Positions 48,383 through 58,115 are shown, counted from the stretch's first letter. The stretch is DNA of 64,000 nt from Sulfuricurvum sp. (GCF_028713855.1 NZ_JAQTNN010000001.1:212696-276695); one strand, 5' to 3'. Notes: generated by a model from the sequence alone, not told the origin. Made by a program: numbers and translations.

Positions 48383-48770
48383 GAGTGCACCCACATTCAC
48401 ACGCACCTGCACTGGTCCCGGGATCGAGATAGGTCGAAGCATTGTCTGGAGTGACGCGTATTAAACTTTCGGACAAAGCAACATCGATCGCGCATTTTAA
48501 GCTCATCGTCTCTTTTCCTAGCCAATAAACTTCGATTCCTTCACGTACCATTACATGAAACGGACCGTCGCCTAAAAAACCGTACAGTGCCGATTTGGCA
48601 CCAGATTCAGCGAGGAACGAAGCGGTTTTGATTCCGTTGCCGCACCCTTCATTGGTGATGATAGTGCTTTTTTTCGTGAGCGGATCGACTAATGCAAAAA
48701 ATTTGGCATTACCGAATAGTTTTGTACTCATCGTATCCGGCGCATCAGTTTCGACGGGAATAGCAATCAT
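48375..48770 (-). CDS. NifX/NafY-like dinitrogenase iron-molybdenum cofactor-binding family protein
   Basis: MIAIPVETDAPDTMSTKLFGNAKFFALVDP and GDGPFHVMVREGIEVYWLG; Cys-rich tail ACECGCTHE. Confidence 0.82.
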   Translation of the reverse strand: MIAIPVETDAPDTMSTKLFGNAKFFALVDPLTKKSTIITNEGCGNGIKTASFLAESGAKSALYGFLGDGPFHVMVREGIEVYWLGKETMSLKCAIDVALSESLIRVTPDNASTYLDPGTSAGACECGCTHE

Positions 48771-48867
48771 ATTTGCTCCTTCTGTCTAAATTTTAATAGC
48801 AATATGCATTTTCTATTCTTCTATTTAGAATGGCAATTGCAATGTAACTTTCTAAAAAGAGCTGCAC

Positions 48868-49758
48868 ATGGAAGAACTTCGAACTCATTATCACTACTTT
48901 AGTAATGAAGAGGGCGACGGTTATGAAGTATACAGCTGTGATGTTCCAGAGCTCAAAGGGTATGGCGATACCTATGATGAAGCGATGAACGATTTACGTA
49001 GAAATTTAAAACGACATAAGGAGAAGAGTATGGAAGCACAATCATTGATGGAGACAGCTATAGCGGCCTATGATAAAAAAGAATATATGACAGCCAAATC
49101 GATTTGGGAAGGTTTGAGTGCTACCAATACGGATGCAATGGTCAATTTGGGAACCATGTATGTTAAAGGATTCGGCGTTCCAAAAAGCATCTCTATCGCA
49201 TTTACATTATTCGAACGTGCAGCTGCGTATGGACATGAGACCGCTTCGTTTTATATGGGGGGGATGTATGAAAACGGCATCGGTGTCACTGAGGATAAAG
49301 CTGAAGCTATCCGTTATTACACCACCGCAGCTGAAGCCAACATGCCGACCGCTCAACTCAAACTCGCCTTATTGTTTCGTGATGAGGATGTTCTAACTTC
49401 GATGAAATGGATGATTCGTGCTGCTCATGCAGGGGAAGCTCAAGCGCATTCGTTACTCACTTATGTCAGTAATATGTCACAAGCGACCGACATAAATGTC
49501 GCATTTCGAATGATGGATGAATCGTCCCAACGTGCGAAAGTCGAGATGGTTATCGCTGAGAACCTCGCTCCGACACTCGCGAGTGACGGCGGTGGAGTCG
49601 AGCTTGTGAACTATATCGGTGGTGATACACCTGAAATTTGGCTCCGTTATTTGGGCGCGTGCTCAGGATGCCATCTCGGACCTACCTCGACAGCGGGGAT
49701 GATTTTAGAGCAGTTTGAAAACGTTATTGATAAAAAGATTGTTATTTATCTTTGGTAA
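48868..49758 (+). CDS. Fusion protein: HicB-like N terminus, Sel1-like repeats, NifU C-terminal-like domain
   Basis: YSCDVPELKGYGDTYDEAMNDLRRNL; AMVNLGTMYVKGFGVPKS...ASFYMGGMYENGIGVTEDKAEAIRYYTTAAE; APTLASDGGGVELVNYIGG...LGACSGCHLGPTSTAGMI. Confidence 0.85.
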   Translation: MEELRTHYHYFSNEEGDGYEVYSCDVPELKGYGDTYDEAMNDLRRNLKRHKEKSMEAQSLMETAIAAYDKKEYMTAKSIWEGLSATNTDAMVNLGTMYVKGFGVPKSISIAFTLFERAAAYGHETASFYMGGMYENGIGVTEDKAEAIRYYTTAAEANMPTAQLKLALLFRDEDVLTSMKWMIRAAHAGEAQAHSLLTYVSNMSQATDINVAFRMMDESSQRAKVEMVIAENLAPTLASDGGGVELVNYIGGDTPEIWLRYLGACSGCHLGPTSTAGMILEQFENVIDKKIVIYLW

Positions 49759-49768
49759 GGAGTCTATT

Positions 49769-50215
49769 ATGAACTCATTTTCTGCGACGGTTGAAGAGAT
49801 TAAAAGTGATGAGTTTTTCAGCTGTATCACCGTACGTGCTAATGATATGGAATTAAAACTTCTTAAAACCGAAGTACCTAAATGGCTCCATATCGGTGAT
49901 GAGGTGGAATGCCGTGTCCAAGAAGCGGCCATCGCTATCTGCAAGGGAGCTAAAGAGGGGAGTGTCTCTATCGAAAACCATCTTTCCGGTGAACTGCAAC
50001 ATTTTCGTAAGGGTTTGGTTCTTAGTGAAGTGAGCGTAAATACTCCTTGCGGAAAACTCAATTCGCTTATTACAACCGATGCCTTCGAGCGGATGGAACT
50101 TTGTGAGGGGTGCAATGTTACATTGCTACTTAAAGCAGTGGATATTAAGCTTATGCCGCTTTTAGATTCAACCTCGTACGAAAATTGCAAAGATAAATTA
50201 TATCAAGCCAACTAA
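49769..50215 (+). CDS. TOBE/molybdate-binding-like small protein
   Basis: NSFSATVEEIKSDEFFSCITVRANDMELKLL and NCVTLLLKAVDIKLM-type TOBE pattern; lies in the nif-accessory cluster. Confidence 0.6.
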   Translation: MNSFSATVEEIKSDEFFSCITVRANDMELKLLKTEVPKWLHIGDEVECRVQEAAIAICKGAKEGSVSIENHLSGELQHFRKGLVLSEVSVNTPCGKLNSLITTDAFERMELCEGCNVTLLLKAVDIKLMPLLDSTSYENCKDKLYQAN

Positions 50216-50225
50216 GGAGTAAATT

Positions 50226-50600
50226 ATGGCTGTATTAATAACTGACTTATGTATCAACTGTGACGCCTGTATCGACGAGTGTCCTGTTGCAGCGATTGCA
50301 AGTGAGGGTGATTCACCACGTGAAGATTGGGAATATACGTATGTAAAACCTGAAAAATGTATTGAGTGTGTCGGTCATGCTGAAACACCTGCGTGTGCAG
50401 CTGCTTGTCCTACAGAAGGATGTATTGTATGGGATATGCCATATACTGCTGATTACAATGACTATTATGTTAACAGCTCTGAGTATGTTATCGGTTCTAG
50501 TAAAAAACGCGGATTGTTATCTCCTGAAGTTTCTCCGCAAACATTCCGTGATGATATCTCTATTGCAGCTCGCGAAGCGCGTGAAGCAGTAGCGGTTTAA
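50226..50600 (+). CDS. 8Fe-type 4Fe-4S ferredoxin (nif-associated FdxB/FdxN-like)
   Basis: CINCDACIDECP ... CIECVGHAETPACAAACPTEGCIVWD. Confidence 0.9.
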   Translation: MAVLITDLCINCDACIDECPVAAIASEGDSPREDWEYTYVKPEKCIECVGHAETPACAAACPTEGCIVWDMPYTADYNDYYVNSSEYVIGSSKKRGLLSPEVSPQTFRDDISIAAREAREAVAV

Positions 50601-50610
50601 AGGATAGGTT

Positions 50611-50994
50611 ATGCTAATCGCGTTTGCTTCATCTGATGGTGTAACGGTCAATCAGCATTTTGGATGGTCGAAGAGTTTTGAGCTTTATCGAATCACTGAA
50701 CAAAGTGCCGAATATGTCAAAACACTGGACAGTTCACATGATGCGATCGAAGATGAACACGAAAAGCTTGCCTACAAAATCAGTACGGTTAAAGAAGCAG
50801 ACATTATGTACTGTTCTCAAATCGGTCCTACCGCCTCAAAAATGGTATTGGCATCCAAAATATATCCGATGCGCTCAGGAGAGAACGATCGAATCGATGA
50901 GACGATTGTGAAACTCCAAGAGCTGTTATTGGGCAATCCGCCGCCGTGGTTGCAGCGCATTGTTCACACCACTAAAGATAAGGAACTACTCTAA
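50611..50994 (+). CDS. nifX: NifX-like iron-molybdenum cofactor-binding protein
   Basis: MLIAFASSDGVTVNQHFGWSKSFELYRI, YCSQIGPTASKMVLASKIYPM; flanked by ferredoxin genes. Confidence 0.82.
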   Translation: MLIAFASSDGVTVNQHFGWSKSFELYRITEQSAEYVKTLDSSHDAIEDEHEKLAYKISTVKEADIMYCSQIGPTASKMVLASKIYPMRSGENDRIDETIVKLQELLLGNPPPWLQRIVHTTKDKELL

Positions 50995-51389
50995 TGTCTG
51001 TAATTATTGATGATACCTGCATCACCTGTGATGCGTGTTTACAACAATGTCCGGTCAATGCGATCGTAGATGATATGAACAATCCGACGGGGAATAAACG
51101 TTATTACGTGGCTCCTGAGAAGTGTATCGAGTGTGTCGGTGTGTATGATGATCCGCAATGCGCGGCGATTTGTCCGAGTATCGGATGTATCACGTGGGAT
51201 ATGCCGTATACCAAAGAATTCGATGCCCATTTCCTCAATGGTGAGATGTATAAACTTGGCGAGAAAAACGGTGTTCCTAAATCTCCGGCATTTAGAGAGA
51301 AAAAATATCGCAAAGACATTCCGAATGAGATGCGCGGTGTCGGTCATTTCGTTCAAGAAGAGCCTGAGAATCTCGAAGAAGTAGGGTGA
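50994..51389 (+). CDS. 8Fe-type 4Fe-4S ferredoxin (nif-associated)
   Basis: CITCDACLQQCP ... CIECVGVYDDPQCAAICPSIGCITWDMPY. Confidence 0.9.
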   Translation: MSVIIDDTCITCDACLQQCPVNAIVDDMNNPTGNKRYYVAPEKCIECVGVYDDPQCAAICPSIGCITWDMPYTKEFDAHFLNGEMYKLGEKNGVPKSPAFREKKYRKDIPNEMRGVGHFVQEEPENLEEVG

Positions 51390-51736
51390 GAGTGAAACCG
51401 ATCGAGAAAGTGGCTAACGATCTCGATACGTTCGCACGTGATTGTGCGGTTACGGTTGCTCTAAAAATTACCGATGATTCGTGTAAGATGGATGATGAAC
51501 AGCGGGCTATTTTTATGGCTTTGTATGATGCATTGCCGCCTTATACCAGTGAAATGTTTGATGAGGAAGTGTATGTTTTGATTCGCCAAGCGCGTGATCT
51601 TCCGAGTGCTTCTTTATTCGCACGTATTAAAAAAGAGCGCGAAATGGCCATGGCCATAATCACGCAAGAGAAAATGAAATCCTTCAAATCCTCTGTTCGG
51701 GCTTCTTTATTGATTGCTGAGCTTACGAGCAAATAA
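51386..51736 (+). CDS. Unknown protein at the end of the nif-accessory plus-strand operon
   Basis: 4-bp overlap with the preceding ferredoxin gene; no family recognised. Confidence 0.65.
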   Translation: MRVKPIEKVANDLDTFARDCAVTVALKITDDSCKMDDEQRAIFMALYDALPPYTSEMFDEEVYVLIRQARDLPSASLFARIKKEREMAMAIITQEKMKSFKSSVRASLLIAELTSK

Positions 51737-51753
51737 TTTAAAAATATAAAAGT

Positions 51754-52599
51754 TTATTTTGAATAAGTTATTTTGGCTTTTTCATGCAATGAAGCCATTT
51801 TTTTATCCATAATTGCTTTGAATTTATCCATTTTTAATCGTTCTTCAATGAAATTTTTGACGGTATCAAATCCCAATTTTTTTGCGGCTTTTCTATCTTC
51901 GATGTAGATGACATGGTAGCCGAACTGACTTTGTACAGGATACGATGAAAGTGTTCCCGTTTTCATTGCGAAAGCGGCATCATTAAATGACGGAACCATC
52001 TGTCCTCTCGGAAAATATCCTAAATCTCCGCCTCTAGCCGCACTCGGTCCGACTGATTTTGATTTGGCCTGAGCAATAAATTCATTTTTTAGTTTTTCAC
52101 CGCTAAGTGTTTTCAGACTCTTAATAACTGCTTCGGCTTCAAGTTTTGTTTTCAATAAAATGTGACGTGCATGAATTTTTTCTTTATCGATAAATTCGTC
52201 AGGATTAGTATCAAAATAGCTCTTAACCTCTTTCGGGTCTATTTTTATCGTTTCAAATTGCTCTTGTTCCCACAGTTTTGCTGCGAGTTGTACCTTTAAT
52301 TTATTGATGAGGGTTTCGAGCTCTTGCTTATACTCTTTGGATTCAAGCACCCCTGTTTTTTGTGCATCATCATAAACCAACTCTTGGGTAATCATCCCCT
52401 CGATAATCCGATGGCGTAATTCGTTTTGTTTATCAGTACTCAGAGAATCAAAACGCCCCTGAGTCCCTTCCATCATTACTTTATTCACTTCCTCAGATGT
52501 GATGTCATCACCATTAACCGTTACCAATACAGCCGCCGATAAACTATATCCCATAAGCAACAAGATGCCCATGCTCAACGCGGCATAATATCGTTTCAT
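51754..52599 (-). CDS. Exported PpiC/SurA-type peptidyl-prolyl isomerase (PEB4-like)
   Basis: Signal peptide; IHARHILLKTKLEAEAVIKSL, ARGGDLGYFPRGQMVPSFNDAAFAMKTG, FGYHVIYIED. Confidence 0.9.
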   Translation of the reverse strand: MKRYYAALSMGILLLMGYSLSAAVLVTVNGDDITSEEVNKVMMEGTQGRFDSLSTDKQNELRHRIIEGMITQELVYDDAQKTGVLESKEYKQELETLINKLKVQLAAKLWEQEQFETIKIDPKEVKSYFDTNPDEFIDKEKIHARHILLKTKLEAEAVIKSLKTLSGEKLKNEFIAQAKSKSVGPSAARGGDLGYFPRGQMVPSFNDAAFAMKTGTLSSYPVQSQFGYHVIYIEDRKAAKKLGFDTVKNFIEERLKMDKFKAIMDKKMASLHEKAKITYSK

Positions 52600-52616
52600 T
52601 TTTCTTTCCCTTCCCC

Positions 52617-52913
52617 TCAAGGAGTATCGTAAGAGAGTGCCATATTGCTGCACCCGCGTGTTTCTTTAGCACGACACGCTTGCGCGTATAGGGTTGAGGC
52701 TTTGTATTTATTCTGAGCTACTCCCACTCCATTTTCATACATATTTCCTAGGTTCAGACATCCCGTGCCGTTACCGTTTTCACATGATTGGGTAAATGCA
52801 CTGATTGCATCGGTATAACGCTTTTGATCTAATGCCGCTTTGCCCTCAGATAACGCATCAGCGAAACACGCCGTTGCAACTCCTACTATCATTAATCCCA
52901 CACTCTTTTTCAT
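52617..52913 (-). CDS. Small exported Sel1-repeat protein
   Basis: Signal peptide; GNGTGCLNLGNMYENGVGVAQNKYKASTLYAQACRAKETRGCSNMA. Confidence 0.85.
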   Translation of the reverse strand: MKKSVGLMIVGVATACFADALSEGKAALDQKRYTDAISAFTQSCENGNGTGCLNLGNMYENGVGVAQNKYKASTLYAQACRAKETRGCSNMALSYDTP

Positions 52914-52967
52914 AATTCAATTTCCTTATTTTCGATTTTTTTAGACTAACTATGACCCGTATGACCA

Positions 52968-53873
52968 TTATTGTTTATGGGCACTCCTTTGATCGGATTT
53001 ATTCGGGAGAATAGTCACAGAGCAGGTCATTCCTGCGGTGAGATTCATCCCTTTTGGAATATCATCGATATGGATACGTACGGGGATACGCTGAGCCAAA
53101 CGCACCCAGGTAAAGATCGGATTGACGTTTGCCACTAGCCGTCCGTCGGTTGTGTTATCACGGTCAGCAATCCCACGGGCAATGCTTTCCACATGTCCTT
53201 TTAGTACGTATTTAGTCCCCAACATCTTCATTTGTGCTTTGTCTCCGATATGAATGAGAGGGAGTTTGTGCTCCTCAAAATAGCCGTACACCCAAAACGA
53301 TCCGCCGGTAATGAGGGCAATGCGCTTCTCACCCGCTTGAACATAGTCCCCTTTGCGAAGCAGTAGATTCGATACCCACCCATCAGTTGAAGCGCGAACA
53401 GCGGAACGTTCGATATTAAGTTTTTCGGTCTCGACCTGTGCCATCGCCTCTTCGTATTTGGCGCGGGCGATTTGGGTATCGTAGAGAGCGTCATCGCGAT
53501 TTTCGGCGGATACGACTTCATCATCCGCGGCACTCCGGCGCGAGGATTGATGTTTTTTCATCTCATATTCGGCTTTACGCGTTTGTGCGATCGCTTCTGC
53601 CGCAGTGAGCGCATGGTGGAAACGAACCTCGTCAATTTGATACAGCAGATCTCCTTTATGGACGAACTGATTATCCACGACGGCGACACGGCTCACTAAT
53701 CCCCCGACATCCGGTGCGATCATCACGACATCGGCACGGACACGACCGTCTCGGGTCCATGCGCTGTTCATGTAGTTGTCCCACAACATCACCCCTAAAA
53801 ATACGGCGAGTGAAACGACTGCAAAAGTGATAGCAAAGCGAAAAAGTTTGGCTAATTTGGTGTTCTTGTTCAT
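52968..53873 (-). CDS. HlyD-family membrane fusion protein (AaeA/EmrA-like)
   Basis: VRADVVMIAPDVGGLVSRVAVVDNQFVHKGDLLYQID; ASTDGWVSNLLLRKGDYVQAGE. Confidence 0.92.
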   Translation of the reverse strand: MNKNTKLAKLFRFAITFAVVSLAVFLGVMLWDNYMNSAWTRDGRVRADVVMIAPDVGGLVSRVAVVDNQFVHKGDLLYQIDEVRFHHALTAAEAIAQTRKAEYEMKKHQSSRRSAADDEVVSAENRDDALYDTQIARAKYEEAMAQVETEKLNIERSAVRASTDGWVSNLLLRKGDYVQAGEKRIALITGGSFWVYGYFEEHKLPLIHIGDKAQMKMLGTKYVLKGHVESIARGIADRDNTTDGRLVANVNPIFTWVRLAQRIPVRIHIDDIPKGMNLTAGMTCSVTILPNKSDQRSAHKQ

Positions 53874-53882
53874 AGTGTTCCT

Positions 53883-54083
53883 TTAACGATAAATGAGTAA
53901 GCACGGGATGGTAAAAATGCAGACAAATACGGCTGTGCGAAACAGCCCTGGATGCCAAACATACGTATAAAAGCCGGTATCAGACATAACTCGATCAACC
54001 AAAATCTGCACTACGGCACTAAATGCGAAAATAGGGAGCAGTGTCGGCATCTGGATACCGAACAAGGTAATATCTAATGGCAT
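53883..54083 (-). CDS. DUF1656 small membrane protein (AaeX-like)
   Basis: 66-aa TM protein between FUSC and HlyD genes, the usual DUF1656 position. Confidence 0.85.
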   Translation of the reverse strand: MPLDITLFGIQMPTLLPIFAFSAVVQILVDRVMSDTGFYTYVWHPGLFRTAVFVCIFTIPCLLIYR

Positions 54084-56227
54084 GTGTCCTCCTTGATAAG
54101 AGGGAATGTAGTCGAATTTAATACTATCGTGCGTATAAGTGCGAATTCAACGATAAGTATTTCATAACGTTTTAGTTGTCCTCTCTCAGTTGGATAAGAG
54201 CCGCTTCGAAGAGAGTTGATCGTTTCATTTAATTCCTCTAGTAATCCTGCCCGACCTGAATCAGAAGGTTCTTCAAAAAAGTCTTTTATTGACTCTAATG
54301 CCATAGCCAGAGAGTGAGAATGAAACTGCGGCGATATCCGCTTGAGACTTCGCCGAATAGTTAAAATAGAACGCCCGATCTCTAGTGTCGCAAGAAGCCA
54401 TTCGAAAACCAAACGGCTGGAACGCATGTTTAGCCTCCCTTGTGTCGAAAACTGTTGAACCAAATCGCGTCCGGTGCTTTCCAGTGCGCTTCTCTCTATC
54501 GTTAATTCCCCCTCACACACCCGCACAATCTGACGACGAAGTATTTTTGCTACCCGCTTTTGAGTGAGAGAGCAAGACCAAAAATTGACGAGCAAATAGG
54601 CCATCCCGCCAAAGATTACACCGATCAATGCTGCCAAAGAGCTCTCTAAATATTTGGTAGGGTCAATTTTATACATAGGATCAAGTGCGCATTGGCTCAT
54701 AAACATAAAGACAAACCCGAATGAAAAAATCGCAAGTTTCGGCCGTGTTGTCATCCATCCGACAAAGGCTAAGACCGGAGCAATTAGAATCCCCAAAGTG
54801 AGAATATCCGACGTATACGCCGGAATGATAAAAAAGTCATACACTCCGGCGAAGCCGAGGGCTAATACAGAGCCTTTAAAAAAATCTTTGACCCCATCGA
54901 TGGGACTGGGAAGTGTCCCGAGCAATAATCCGATAACCACCGCCATAGTGATCGTCAGGGTGGCATAAGGCCATGCCGTCCATATCCAAAACATCATGCT
55001 CAAAAGCAATACCCCGCTCCCGCGCAATGCCGCCAAAGCAACCAAAACATTATCCGTATGGGTGGAGAAGCGGACAAATCGGCTCAACTCTTTGCTTGCG
55101 GCACCGGATTGACGATGTTTCAGTAGTGAAAGATACGTTACACAGTGGTTGTTAAGTTCGTTTAAAAGACGGATAATCAGATAAGCTGCCGATGTATAAG
55201 TATCATCATCGCCATATCGCTTTTGCTCTGCCTCATAACGCTCCTGAACGCAGGTTTTAGCTTCTATAAGTTCCCCGATGACACGATTCAAATCCTCAGG
55301 ATCAACAACGGTATTCGGACGTGTTTGCAAGGCTGACGCGATCGGCGCATACAGATGTTCCAAAGCCTGCAATAACGGTTGTTCTTCCTCTTTGATCGCC
55401 GCAATAATACTTTTGAGAGAATGAAATGTCGTAGAGAGATTCATGTACTCATGATTGAGATGGCTGTAATGCTGACGCTCTTTTTGATCGCTTCCGCTCT
55501 CATACGCGCTGTTGATTCGCACAGCGTTCAGCCCGACGACACCGCTCGAAAAACGTGATACCGAAGGGTTGGTTTCATCAAATGCCGAAAACACCGCTTC
55601 CGGTTCAGCGAGGGTGGAGAGGATATTACCGAAACGTTCCCGCTCAGCCGTGAGAAGCGACTCGGAGAGATGGCGCGGAAAAATGATGTCGCTGATAATC
55701 GTAGCACACATGATCCCCACCACCACTTCCGAAAAACGTGAGACTGCGATGTCAAATACCTCCAACGGAGTCTCGATCACGGGGAGAGCTACAATACAGA
55801 GGGTATATCCCGCCAAGACAAATCCATACGATTGGAAATTGCGATATTTAAATCCTGCCGCCGTACAAAGACCAATCCAGAGGGCAAAAAAACCGATAAA
55901 CCAGATAGGGTCCTGCGCAAAAAATCCCATCATTAACAAGGACATCCCCACCCCGACGATGGTTCCGACAACACGATAATAGCTTTTCGAAAACACCAAC
56001 CCGCTTTGCGGCTGCATCACGATAAAAACGGTAAAAATCGCGGTTCTAGGATCGGGAAGATTGAGTTTCATCGAGATCCATAATGCGATCAATCCCGCAA
56101 TCGTCGCTTTGACCATGTAGATCAAAATCGGAGCATCGATACTCAGCCATTCGTTGAGTGCTCGTCGCCACGGGAGGGCAAACACTACGTTCATAGAGAG
56201 GTTAACGGCTCGCATTGGTATCCTCAC
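54074..56227 (-). CDS. FUSC/AaeB-family aromatic acid exporter-like permease
   Basis: Two sets of TMs (DPRTAIFTVFIVMQPQSGLVFSKSYYRVVGTIVG; WPYATLTITMAVVIGLLLGTLPSPID). Confidence 0.9.
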   Translation of the reverse strand: MRIPMRAVNLSMNVVFALPWRRALNEWLSIDAPILIYMVKATIAGLIALWISMKLNLPDPRTAIFTVFIVMQPQSGLVFSKSYYRVVGTIVGVGMSLLMMGFFAQDPIWFIGFFALWIGLCTAAGFKYRNFQSYGFVLAGYTLCIVALPVIETPLEVFDIAVSRFSEVVVGIMCATIISDIIFPRHLSESLLTAERERFGNILSTLAEPEAVFSAFDETNPSVSRFSSGVVGLNAVRINSAYESGSDQKERQHYSHLNHEYMNLSTTFHSLKSIIAAIKEEEQPLLQALEHLYAPIASALQTRPNTVVDPEDLNRVIGELIEAKTCVQERYEAEQKRYGDDDTYTSAAYLIIRLLNELNNHCVTYLSLLKHRQSGAASKELSRFVRFSTHTDNVLVALAALRGSGVLLLSMMFWIWTAWPYATLTITMAVVIGLLLGTLPSPIDGVKDFFKGSVLALGFAGVYDFFIIPAYTSDILTLGILIAPVLAFVGWMTTRPKLAIFSFGFVFMFMSQCALDPMYKIDPTKYLESSLAALIGVIFGGMAYLLVNFWSCSLTQKRVAKILRRQIVRVCEGELTIERSALESTGRDLVQQFSTQGRLNMRSSRLVFEWLLATLEIGRSILTIRRSLKRISPQFHSHSLAMALESIKDFFEEPSDSGRAGLLEELNETINSLRSGSYPTERGQLKRYEILIVEFALIRTIVLNSTTFPLIKEDTCH

Positions 56228-57632
56228 GGTATCCGCCCCCCATCGCTTTGATCAGATTGATCTGAAGTTCTGTTTTGGCTTCATTGAGAGAGAGGGTTTC
56301 GATTTGTGCTTCCTCTATGATTTTTTTGGCGCCTAGATAGGGGAGCTTATTACTCAACCCAAGCAGTCGCTTTTTATACGCGATTTCCGAATTTGCTTTT
56401 TTAGCCGCCATTTCTTCTTCATGGAATTGTCGTTGTAACTCTAAGTATTTGGATTGTTTGAGGAGCAAAACAACCTCATTCGCCGCTTTGATAACAACCC
56501 CGTTATAGTCATACACTGAAGCATTGTAATCACTAACGCTGTTTTGTAAATTTGCTTTTCGCATCCCCCAATCGAGCAGGGGGAGGGAGAATGCAACCCC
56601 GGCTGATGGAGTATACGACGAGTGATCGAATAATTTCGCCCAGCTAAATGAGGTAAATCCGATAAGCCCGGAGAGGCTTATGTTTGGATAAAACTGTGCT
56701 TTGGTCTCTTCTATGGTGTGGCTTTTGCTTAGAGCCGTGTATTTTGCGATGGCAACGTCAGGACGGTGAGCTACGAAGTTCAGCATAACCTCTTTAGGAA
56801 TGGGAAGATTAAATCCATCATGGATATGGGGAACCTGTAAGGTTTCGGCACGTGAGGGGAGAAATCCGCCCAACACGCACAATGCCTCTTTTTTCCCTTC
56901 GATGGAGCGCTGCAGTTTTTCTCGATCCTGTTTGATTCTCGAAAGGGCACTTTTTTTATCATTGATAGCTATGCCATCAATCAGCCCCAGTTTATGTTGT
57001 TTTTCCAGTATCTTTATCTCTTCTTTGGTCGTTTGGTCTATGCTGTTTAACACAATCAACTTTTGCTCATCATAGTTCCAAGAGAGATAGGTTTCACACA
57101 TGGCACTACTAAGAGCGATTTTAGTCGCTTCGATGGCGGCTCGCTGTGCTAGTGCCGTGTTTTGGGCAGCAAGGATACGGGAACTGCGTGCATTCCAAAA
57201 GTCAAAATCGTAATCGAGAGATAATTGCGGCTGGTATTGATTATTGGTACTTCCCCCCAGCGGTGCGGGGAAAATATGATTTTCACTGAAACGTTCCCGG
57301 ATGACGCTCGCATCAGCGGATAGATGGGGGAGATTACGAGATTGGACGGATTCGATAACCGTGTTGGCCTGAGTATATCGCGCTTCGAGGCTTTGTAGAC
57401 TCGGTGCAGACGATAACGCTTCCTCTATCAGAGAATCGAGTTGCTTATCACCGAAATTTTTCCACCATTCACGTACGAGGAGGCTATCGTTATGATTGAA
57501 AAGATCGAGACTTTTTTCCAGATCATTTGTAATAACCGTATCTTGCAACGGGGACGCTTTTTGGATTGCGGGGACGCATCCCAGTAAAAGGAAAGCCGGT
57601 AGAAACGTAAGCAGAAGGCTTCGGTAGTCCAT
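56202..57632 (-). CDS. NodT-family outer membrane efflux lipoprotein (TolC-like)
   Basis: Lipobox LLLGCVPA; WWKNFGDKQLDSLIEEALSSAPSL; ISLSGLIGFTS, SLPLLDWGMRKANL. Confidence 0.92.
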   Translation of the reverse strand: MDYRSLLLTFLPAFLLLGCVPAIQKASPLQDTVITNDLEKSLDLFNHNDSLLVREWWKNFGDKQLDSLIEEALSSAPSLQSLEARYTQANTVIESVQSRNLPHLSADASVIRERFSENHIFPAPLGGSTNNQYQPQLSLDYDFDFWNARSSRILAAQNTALAQRAAIEATKIALSSAMCETYLSWNYDEQKLIVLNSIDQTTKEEIKILEKQHKLGLIDGIAINDKKSALSRIKQDREKLQRSIEGKKEALCVLGGFLPSRAETLQVPHIHDGFNLPIPKEVMLNFVAHRPDVAIAKYTALSKSHTIEETKAQFYPNISLSGLIGFTSFSWAKLFDHSSYTPSAGVAFSLPLLDWGMRKANLQNSVSDYNASVYDYNGVVIKAANEVVLLLKQSKYLELQRQFHEEEMAAKKANSEIAYKKRLLGLSNKLPYLGAKKIIEEAQIETLSLNEAKTELQINLIKAMGGGYREDTNASR

Positions 57633-58066
57633 TATTTTGTACTTTTGAGATTCTCGTATATCAATTGGAGCATGTGAGAGAGCTCATCTTTTTGTTCGGT
57701 GGATAAACCCTGTAACGCTTTATCCATTACCTCTTCACCCATTTTAACGAGCAAATCGCGAAGCTTTTTTCCCTCAGGGGTAATCGTGATGATGTAAGCC
57801 CTTCGATCATTCTCTTTGGCGGAACGTTTGACCAGCCCTTTTAACTCCAGTTTATCGAGCATGAGAGTGAGATTGGATTGTTCGAAATAGGTGTCTTGTG
57901 CCAGCTCTTTTTGAGTCAGTCCCTCTTTTTCGGACAATCGGATCAGAATAACCCGATGAGCATACGACAGAGCGTACGGTTTGAGCTCTTTATCGAATTC
58001 ATTTTTGAGTACATTGCGCGCTTTGGCGATAAGAAAGCCTATCGATTTATCGGATTCAAAACTCAT
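57632..58066 (-). CDS. MarR-family transcriptional regulator
   Basis: LSEKEGLTQKELAQDTYFEQSNLTLMLDKLELKGLVKRSAKENDRRAYIITITPEGKKL. Confidence 0.93.
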   Translation of the reverse strand: MSFESDKSIGFLIAKARNVLKNEFDKELKPYALSYAHRVILIRLSEKEGLTQKELAQDTYFEQSNLTLMLDKLELKGLVKRSAKENDRRAYIITITPEGKKLRDLLVKMGEEVMDKALQGLSTEQKDELSHMLQLIYENLKSTK

Positions 58067-58115
58067 AGATGATCCTTTTTGAATAATTTTCGGGATTGTA
58101 GAGCAGCGGAGCTTA

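Noticed and set aside
48771-48867. Possible sigma-54 promoter (TGGCAATTGC) in the divergent nif-accessory intergenic region
   Set aside because: The -24/-12 spacing does not match GG-N10-GC; only a short GCAATTGC palindrome is visible.
51754-52599. PpiC isomerase as NifM because it is next to nif-accessory genes
   Set aside because: It has a signal peptide and PEB4/SurA-like layout and is on the opposite strand; periplasmic chaperone is more likely.
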